A stretch of DNA of 64,000 bases, from positions 124,001-188,000 of the forward strand of contig JAYKXP010000082.1 in assembly GCA_037176845.1 (NCBI GenBank), in the 5' to 3' direction. The notes below the pieces were generated by a model. That model did no database searches. It saw nothing but the letters and a program-made list of their open reading frames with translations, and had not been told where the DNA came from. The stretch is from Paramarasmius palmivorus (taxonomy: Eukaryota > Basidiomycota > Agaricomycetes > Agaricales > Marasmiaceae). The translations under genes and the position numbers were made by a program. Below, piece by piece: positions 56,357-64,000 of the stretch. Positions within the stretch are counted from its first letter, which is position 1; each line of letters starts with the position of its first letter.

Positions 56357-59300
56357 TTATCCACCAAGGCGTTTGGTAACGCTTCTCGTGGCGTAGCGAG
56401 GTGCTTTTGCGGAGCCTTCTTCCGGTGCGGATGGTGATGTCGACGCAACCGGCGAAGCGACCTTCCTTTTCCGACTACGAGAAGAGCTTCCAGCCCCTTC
56501 CTCTTCAGCGAGCGCCGTGCTGGCTTTGGCTACTGTTGTTCCTTGGCCAGCTGCCCTTGTAGCACCCTTCCCGGCCCTAGCTTTACCTTTTGGATTAGTG
56601 GTTTGTGTACCACGACCTCGTGGGGATCGAGCACGTTTGGCCTTGGGTGAATTCCCTGTGGTAGTCGAGGAACTGGCTATGGGACCAGAGCTGGCATCTA
56701 GAGCCTCATCTCCGTCCTTCAAGATGATGGAGACAATATCATCGAGCAGCTGGCTTTGGTCGACATTTGCCATGGCCGCTTGTAGTGACCCGGAGTCTAA
56801 CACAGCCACCGTTTGTTGCTTCCCGGAGAGGTGCTCAACGAGGTGCTCATCTTTCGAGCTGTTGACATTGAGCGAAAAGATCACCGGTAGAATGCCGGTC
56901 GGCCCAAGTGCTTCAGGCACCGTCTTTAGAGACGTGAGTGCATCAGTCAACGCCAATCTTTCGTCGCCCTGGTTGCCAGTCAGTGAGTATGTTTCTATTC
57001 AGCTAGGCAAACTCACTTCTGCAAAGCCTTCCGGGTTCACAATTTGCAGTAGAGAATTGAGCTCATCCGATGAAACTTGGCCTTCGCCAGCAAAAGTCTG
57101 TAGGAAGACCCAGAATTGGCCACCACTGGCAAGCTTGAGCGAGAATATGAGAATTGAGCCTACAATACTCTCGTGGATGCAGAACGGAGAGCTGTGAGCA
57201 CCTCGTAACCACGATGTAAGTTCGAGGGTACTATTCGATCGGTGAATGAGTGGTGCATGATTGCGTGTCGAGAAACGAAAGTCGAGATCGCCACTCGTTC
57301 CTCGAACCGTAAGGTTGGCATTTTCAAGATGCCATCTGGGTTGGCCAAGGGGAAAGGAGAGCAGCTTAGAGATCTCCTGCGCTTCTTCAAAAAAGAGGGC
57401 GATACAAAGTGCAGTATAATAGAGGACCTGGACATTGGCTAGCCCTAGATAGTCTTTGAAATACTTCCAATCGGTGAAAGATAAGGGCGACGTGGTTAGA
57501 AGATTTGCTGTCCCAACTAGCACCAGTGGCTCGTCAATTGCGATGATCGACATGTCCCGGTCTACGAAGCGTCCATAACCATGCGTGACCACATTAATGT
57601 GAGCAACAGGAAGGTCTCGAGGGCCCTTTAAGAAGGATAGCGTATGCACCAATGCGTAGTGCATGACAGGCATGGTTCCTGTTGCAAATTGTCAGAAAAA
57701 GTAGATAGCAAGTGACATTACAAACCCTACCGTCATTAAGGTGCTGCATACGCTGGATATTGAGTCCGTCGAACTTGTCGTTATCGATGTCACTTTCTGA
57801 TTTCATATACGCATCTCCGTCATGAGGTTCGTACGAGGAGACAAGCTCAACATATTTGGTCAGGCTAGTGTGGGGGTTTTCGAACCCAACATCTATAAGT
57901 GATGCCATGAATGAGGCCGTGAAGCGATGACTGTCGACAACAGTGAGAATCATATGGCCCAGAAGTAAATAGGACAAACGAACCGACCCCGTAGCCATTT
58001 CCAACTCCTTTCCACAAGACTCTTCCCGGAGGACGTCGCTCCGAAGCCAGGCGGTATGAAAGATTCTATGTAGGCTTGCTGCGAACTTAGGTCACTAAAT
58101 GACCCAGTGTCGGAGCACCACTTCCAACCTTCCCATTCGTCATATTCGAAATAGCTGCTCGGAATCTCCGTCCCTGCAACGACATAGGAAACTGGCAGAT
58201 GCTTAAGGTGTCGGTTCCATGTCCGAAGGATTTCTTTCAGAATGGGATAAGGACCACTTTCTGTTCGGAAAGCACCCAGATGAGCTTTAGATGCGACGTT
58301 AGCTTCATCAAGGGCCACAAAGATACGACCTGTCGTATTCAGGTCCCATATCGCCTGAATTTCTGCCAGGGTACGCGCAATGGCGTCGTCTATCACTCGA
58401 GAATCTGCTTCCGCTGTAAAGATGGTCCTGAAAAGGTCTCCGTTCCTCTCGGATTCTGTGTAGAAAGATGGTCGAAGCTGAAGCTGGAGCCACTGCTGTT
58501 TATGTTTATGACTAATGCCTTCAGACACCGCATGGGAAATGAAGAGTTTGAAGAGAAGCAAACGTGTCAGCAATGACTCGCTAACACGATGGTGAACAAT
58601 TGCTATATTTTGCTTCACGGCCGAGACGTAGTCGGTATTATCAACGCTCCCTGACCAGCCTTTTGTGAGCCTGAGCGAAGTTTGGAGAATACCGTGTATA
58701 TCGCCCGCGCCTAGGCCACTGGAATCAACTGCAGATGTGAAGTAAAACCCCCAGTGTTTGCATAACCCCTCAAACAGTAATCTGGTTTTTCCTGTACCTG
58801 ATGAATTGACAAGAAAACTGGTACTCTAGGGTTTAGTTAAGTATGTTTGACCGTGAGGTAGACGTACACATTGTGATTCTGGCTAAAGATGTTATCCAAC
58901 CTCTCCGAGAGGATACGATTTTGCTGAAAAGAACCCAGGCCGAATAAGATGACTGAAGGGGGGAAAGGCCGGGGGCGAATAAGAGGTATCTTGAGATTCG
59001 CTATGTGCGTCGATATGTCGGGAGGTATATCATCATCGAAACCAAACCGGCTGTCCTCAAGCGACCAGATCTTGCAGGATTCTTCGCCGTTCAAAAGCCT
59101 AAAAATGCGTCCAGATTCGGTGACTTTCGTTAATAGCGTGCGTGTCTTCTCGAATTGTGAGCTCCATGCCAATCGATGTTGAAGTAAATCTACGTTTTCC
59201 GAGTCAATGAAGGTACCGTCATTGAAGAGGATGGCTTTTACCGGATTCCTCTAGTGACGAGTGATCGTTCTTTCCATGCGCCAACTTTATCAATTCAAAA

Positions 59301-59533
59301 ACAGACGGGTTGAGCTCCAATAGAGATATGCATGATTGGAGTGAGGGAAGAGATTTGGGATTTTCTTTTCGTATGTGGGCGAGGTACCATCGCAGATGTT
59401 TTGCTGCGTCTTCAATAGTAGATACTATTGATATGGAAGGGGCCACTTCTAAGCATGTCCGAGGTGAGAGTCTTATACTATTTCTTTAAAGTAAGGGCTT
59501 ACCGGAAGGGTCGAGGACGTCGGTTTCAAGCAT
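56357..59533 (-). CDS. Crinkler/RHS-type P-loop protein with degenerate nuclease region
   Basis: Seven exons on the minus strand (59533-59503, 59448-59242, 59189-58870, 58825-57984, 57930-57731, 57678-57017, 56968-56357) give 957 residues in full phase. The N-terminal 186 residues have no likeness to the two plus-strand paralogs. The P-loop NTPase is intact (SSGTGKTRLLFEGLCKHWG, Walker A about 196-200; FVALDEAN, Walker B) and the RGRHRFTASFMASL part matches the paralogs. Where the gene at 59889 has GPDLIF and WVAVQCK, this one has GSILIFSLKL and QFWVFLQTF, so the expected Asp and Lys of a PD-(D/E)xK site are missing. The C terminus is a long Ser/Lys/Arg-rich tail (KAKRARSPRGRGTQ, SRSRKRKVAS), probably a nuclear signal. 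It faces away from the gene at 59889. A non-catalytic nuclease fold is the likeliest reading; loss of function cannot be excluded. Confidence 0.75.
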
Positions 59534-59888
59534 GAAGGTCACGATCAAACAGTTGGGTTTTTTTCGGACGGGATCGGGCCGAAACCGGTCACTTCGCCGT
59601 GAGACACGACCGTGATTGTTGTCAATTGTCTTAACTCTTCTGGTTCAAAGGCCATTCACTGGACCCACAGACATCAACCTCCCACACGGTTGTCAAACTA
59701 ACGGACCTAGGTTATGATGGGAACACAAGCGTATCTCGTTTCTGGCATTTCTTGTTCTCGCAAGGCAAATTGGTGTTATCGCTCGCAAAAGTGGTTTATT
59801 GTTCTCGAACTCGGCTCAATGACAAAGATATTAATACCACCTACACTCTCGAAAATTACTGCTATTCGACTTTCAGTCTTCCTTGATC
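59534..59888. promoter_or_regulatory. Shared promoter region of two divergent P-loop genes
   Basis: The 355 bases between two divergent start codons (59533 minus, 59889 plus) must hold both promoters. I see a poly-T run and CGG/CCG words near 59555-59600, but no clear TATA box. The arrangement would favour joint expression of the two P-loop genes. Confidence 0.45.
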
Positions 59889-62800
59889 ATGGCTAGTACC
59901 CAGACTCTTGATGCAGGTGCGCTAGCTCAGCTAGCCAAGGAGAAGAATCTCACACTGGAACAACTACTCCAAGCGATCCAAATGCTGCCCGGTCAGCCCA
60001 AACAAGGCGAGTGGGTTCTCAGAATAATTTCAAGAGCCAACAGTGACATTTTGTACCAGAGATTATAAACCCAGCTCAGGTCGTCAACGATGAACTTGCG
60101 CTCTTGAAACATGAATATCCGAGGATGGCACAGCTCGTGAACGGCGATACACAGCTTGCACAGTGGATGCCTCCGCAAGATAGTCCATACTTCGAGCATA
60201 TTCGCAATCTGGGTATACCGGAGCATCGACTATATGACGGCCCAGGAGGATCCCTTCCCAACTTGCTGCTTCACGACCTAGGGTGTTTGCCCGGGTACTC
60301 TGCTGCCGTCAGCACCACCCTAACATCCTTATTTGAGACAGGCTGCAACTGGTACGCGTAAATTATCCTGGATTGTCGTAGATCACTGATTAACATACCT
60401 ACAGGTTACTTTTGAATACCTCAGGGTCTGGCAAGACTCGTTTGCTGCTGGAAGGACTTTGTTTGCACTGGGGCCTTTATTTTACCTGCGCAAACGACCC
60501 CTCTATCGCATCAAATGACCTATTCAACGCTATGCATAGAGGCTTCCCTCAGGAGGGACTCATTACCCCACTCGATCTAAACAACGAGCCAATGATCGCG
60601 AGAAATCGTGATATTGCAGCACGGAAGCTCTCGGAAGTGCTGCTTTCTCGTCTCATCATCCTTCACTATTTTCTTTCTCTTGCCGAAGATGTCATAGAAG
60701 TCCACAAGAAAAGGTGGTTGTGTCTTCAGGTACAGCCCAATCTTGCCGGACATGGTCCGACCAGACAAGTCGACATCTTCGATGCATGTAGGTACCGCCT
60801 GTCCCAAAGAAAGATGTCGTACGAACAGCTAGAAGAAGCGATCCATCAGCTGTTGGTCCATATCTCTTTTAAAATCGGACAGAAGATGACCTTTGTCATC
60901 GACGAGGCACAATCCGCTGTTGACCTTCATCGTTTGGCCTTCAGATCCCAGCTTGAAAGCGTCCACCGGCCCGCTCTGCGCGAGCTGGTAGTCGTATGGG
61001 CTACTCTGATGCCAGACAGTCTCGCACAGGATTCCTACGTGCAAGCAGTGGCAGCCCAGTACATCATCAGCGGAACAGGTGTAGATAAAAGACTCATAAT
61101 GGAGGCTTTGTCATCGACGGTATGCAAGCCGAAAAACTTGTTCCCCTGGTACTTCACTGGTTGTTTCGACACCGAGAGAGCCCAGCTGGGCTATGTGCAT
61201 AGATTCCTACCACATTCTCTGAGATGTTCAGATGAAGGGACAGCATTGATGAAGAGAATGTTCTTCTGGCTTCGTGGCAGGTGTGTTCTTAGTCCTTGTT
61301 ATCTCTAACCCTTGGGACTCAAACAATTTCCTGCGTAGGCATAGGTTCACAGCTCAATTCATAGCATTACTTCTGCAGAACGGCTTCTGTAGACCGCATA
61401 CGCTTCTCAATGAATACGTCGAGGCAATAGGAGGTTTCCAACCTACGGATGCCCGCGCCTTTATTGAGGCAGAGCGTCTCATTCAAGATGAATCTGTTCC
61501 ACAGTCCCATTCAACCGATAGTGCCCAAGACGATGTACCAAACCAGACCACTCTCGTCGAGTTTCAGCCCCTTGACTTCGAGAAGGTTCAGAAACGTCCG
61601 TATCTGCTCACAGCTCTTCATATTGTCGAAGAAAATCTAACGTTGTTTGATCCCTGCAGATGGCTCGATCATGGAGAAACTCAGAGACTGTTGCCATGCC
61701 TACCTTCTACATGGCATATACCCTGAAAGTTTTAGGAACAAGGAGTTGCTTTATGTCCAGTACGGGATTGCACGATTCCAAACTCGCGATAGGAAGAGAG
61801 TCGCTACGATCACCGAGCCACTAGTTCTGTTCGCCTGTTCTACGTGGCTAAATCAACTAGAGCCACTACCCGAACGCAACTACACCATTCACGAACATCT
61901 GGTGTCTTCTATCACGAACCACGATAACAAAACCGGCCGAAACTATTTCGAGGATTGCGTCTCCAACTATTTGACAATTGCCTTTTCGGATCCTACCCCA
62001 CTCAGCACTGTTTTTAGAGCCGCTCCAGGTTATTGCAATCCGACTCTGCTCATGCGCCATGGCCAATTGGTTGCGTTGCATACTCAGGGACCGAAAGGTA
62101 CCCTTGACTATAGTACTTACCAGCTTGAGCCAGGACACAAACATCCTCGCATCGCTGGGTGTTTGGGGAACAGCTCGATGCGACAGGGAACTGGCGATAA
62201 GTCCCACGGAGACCTTGTAGATTGGCTAAGCCTCCGTTCCGGCACTGCATTCTGCTTCCCCATGAATGCTATGGGCCCAGACCTTATATTCGTCTTCAGG
62301 TTAACGGACCCAACAGACCCAACCTACGCCAGCTTTATATGGGTCGCCGTCCAATGCAAGAATCGCAACACAGTGAACGCCCTTTCCCCCGGTACACTTA
62401 TTGAATCTGCTACAACCATTACTCCGTCCCAATTCTTTATGCCACGCAAAGGATCGACGAGCCCCGGTCCATCTCCCGCGCAGCTTTCGAAGCAGCAGAG
62501 TGTACTGCAAGCTATGGACTCAGCTTTCCCCATTCACCCCAAAGACCAAAACCTCGTTGGACAGCATAACGTTCTGCGAGTGATTTGCAGTTTCCCCGCC
62601 AAAACGAAGTTTGGCGACCTGAAAGATGGGCCAAAGGCAGAACTCCTCGCGATAGACAACGGAGAGAACCATCCGTTGGTATACATTGACGAAGATGCAT
62701 TCAGGCGAAGGATGGACAAATATCCTCCGGAGAACTCCTTGTCCCACATGGAGCCCAAAATTCGCAAGAAACTAGAACAGTTGGCAAAGAAAACTCCGGT

Positions 62801-63212
62801 ACAGCTCGAGGAATATCTACGCACGTCGGTAGATTTATCGGATATCTACGACAGATTGTCGCTGTATGATGTCGCTGAGCTGAAAGATCAGCTCAAGCAT
62901 TTCCGCACTTTGCCCGGCGCGATAAATTTTATACCAAAAAGCACTAGTCGATATAACAAGGAAGAGCTATACGACCAACTCCTAGGAGCTTGCAAAGCGT
63001 TTCATTGTCACGTCCTCGACACTGAGAGTAATCCCCTGCTCTCGGATGAGATTATGGACGTCGACGGCGCCCCGGAGCTCGATGAGGATGGCCAGGTTGT
63101 GATGGACGTTGACGAGGACTCAGATGATTATAGCATAAAACTGGGCGCTGGAAAGAACAAACGGGAGCTAAAGACATGGAACGGAAGGTCAGGAAAACGT
63201 GTTAGACAATAA
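59889..63212 (+). CDS. Crinkler/RHS-type protein: P-loop NTPase plus PD-(D/E)xK-like nuclease
   Basis: Five exons (59889-60006, 60060-60351, 60405-61280, 61339-61595, 61660-63212) give 1031 residues in full phase. The first intron has a GC donor (CAAG|GCGAGT). The N terminus is a short helix (LAQLAKEKNLTLEQLLQAI) with no signal peptide. A P-loop NTPase follows: Walker A SGSGKT at about 143-148, Walker B FVIDEAQSAVD at about 300-310. The C-terminal half holds a likely PD-(D/E)xK nuclease: GPDLIFVFRL with Asp near 722 and IWVAVQCKNR with Gln/Lys near 746 and 748, about the right spacing, with Gln in place of the usual Glu. The end is acidic then basic (MDVDEDSDDY, KRELKTW). The architecture is that of Crinkler/RHS-type eukaryotic effectors, thought to act inside cells on DNA. 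The gene stops 78 bases from the end of the convergent formate dehydrogenase gene. Confidence 0.8.
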
Positions 63213-63290
63213 CGCTCCTTGATTCATAGCGTGGCTGTAATACAATAATTGCACATTTCATTGTAAGCGATCTTCTCTGAGCAACACACT

Positions 63291-64000
63291 TCAACGTTGG
63301 CCATAAGCCTTCGTCTCATATTTGCCTTAGTAAATCCCACTTAGTCGGGCTCAAGACGGAGTAGTGCAGTCACGTACCTAGACCAACAATTACGTTCTGA
63401 GGGTCTTGTGGCTTCCCCTCGAGATAATTCTCCAAGATACTCTTCGTCCCGGCAGCATATCTTGCTTGCGCATCGAGAGTAGTACCGGAGTAGTGGGGTA
63501 CCATGCCATTTCCGCCACCTAATGGGTTTTTCATCGTACGCCAAACATGGTCTTTTGGCGCAGGTTGAACATCCCACACATCGCCTTGGAAAAAATGTTC
63601 TTTAGGGGAGCCCGCTAAGGCTACAAAGATGACGCACCAGAATATCCAGCAAGCTGACCGCTCTTCAGGGCCCTAGCAACGGCATCCTTATCGCATATAG
63701 CACCACGAGCAGTATTGACGAGCCAAGCGCCAGGCTTAAACTTGGAGAGGAGCTTATCGTTGATGAGGCCACGAGTACCTTGATGAAGGGGTGCGTTCAC
63801 AGTAACCACGTCACATTGAGAGACGAATTGCTATCCAGAACTGAGTATCATTGGAATGGTTGATCATTTCCTCACTTACCTCGATATCTTCCACGCGACG
63901 AGCCTTCACTTTCTGCGTAGCTTCTCCAGGAAGGGTAGCATAGTCATAATATAAGAGCTCCTTTGTATTGAAAGGTACCAACCGCTCAAGAACCCTATAA
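63291..64000 (-). CDS. FDH1: NAD-dependent formate dehydrogenase, C-terminal part (cut by window edge)
   Basis: Four exons lie in the window on the minus strand (from the edge to 63880, 63830-63638, 63584-63378, 63325-63291), with introns of about 50 bases. The protein matches formate dehydrogenase of the D-2-hydroxyacid dehydrogenase family: [15 protein letters not shown] with the substrate-binding Arg, [16 protein letters not shown] with the active-site Gln, and [13 protein letters not shown] with the catalytic His. It ends in [10 protein letters not shown]. The enzyme oxidises formate to CO2 with NAD+ in the cytosol and removes formate from oxalate breakdown or one-carbon turnover. The last intron covers an apparent stop at 63370. 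The N-terminal part lies beyond base 64000. Confidence 0.93.

Noticed and set aside
56517..57197. Plus-strand frame of 226 codons across the minus-strand P-loop gene
   Set aside because: It runs across the intron at 56969-57016 and the tail exon of the spliced minus-strand gene; composition is that of an antisense frame.
63370..63372. Stop codon ending formate dehydrogenase at 63370
   Set aside because: A GT-AG intron at 63326-63377 removes it and adds the family-typical end KAYGQR.
1..64000. tRNA, rRNA or other RNA genes
   Set aside because: I scanned for T-loop-like words (GGTTCRA-ATCC) and cloverleaf arms and found none convincing; a covariance-model search would be decisive.

Overview
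The window looks like nuclear DNA of a filamentous basidiomycete, most likely an Agaricomycete. The signs are dense introns of about 45-70 bases with GT-AG borders, very short first exons, F-box/LRR genes of the mushroom type, a NACHT (NLR-like) relic with a mushroom-type layout, a degenerate RNase H gene of a kind common in mushroom genomes, and Crinkler/RHS-like P-loop proteins. The order or genus cannot be fixed from the sequence; Sebacinales is only a guess. All exon models were built by hand from splice signals, reading frame and comparison of paralogs. None is backed by RNA data.

Left part (1-23.5 kb). After about 3.8 kb with no convincing gene there are two divergent unknown genes: a serine/acidic nuclear-type protein at 3802-5047 (-) and a seven-exon gene at 5752-7247 (+). 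A long many-exon coiled-coil gene (7903-13813, +) follows. It carries an 11-copy 21-base heptad array and a copied exon-intron unit. Its C-terminal domain is found again in a second gene facing it tail to tail (14346-15222, -). DOT1, the histone H3 lysine-79 methyltransferase (17615-19493, +), lies between two related small membrane-anchored proteins (16564-17108 and 21382-21891). An imperfect inverted repeat sits directly upstream of the DOT1 start. A basidiomycete-type gene of unknown function is at 22205-23443.

Middle part (23.5-47.8 kb). This is accessory DNA: two intact F-box genes (26165-27751 and 43810-45522), three broken F-box/LRR copies, a membrane protein gene, a decayed RNase H gene, a NACHT pseudogene, a 1165-base non-autonomous hAT-like element with perfect 58-base terminal repeats and an 8-base target duplication, and a small mariner-like MITE.

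Right part (47.8-64 kb). The housekeeping genes UBE2S (the APC/C E2 enzyme) and NAD-dependent formate dehydrogenase (cut by the window edge) flank a cluster of Crinkler/RHS-type genes. The cluster holds three P-loop genes: 52501-54740 (+), 56357-59533 (-) and 59889-63212 (+). A broken nuclease-domain relative lies on the other side of UBE2S (47852-48969, -). The three P-loop genes show a natural series: one has P-loop plus a recognisable PD-(D/E)xK-like nuclease, one has an intact P-loop with a degenerated nuclease region and exchanged ends, and one has lost the nuclease domain in frame. Shared flanking repeats suggest that a divergent gene pair was duplicated and one copy later shrank. This cluster is the most interesting system in the window.
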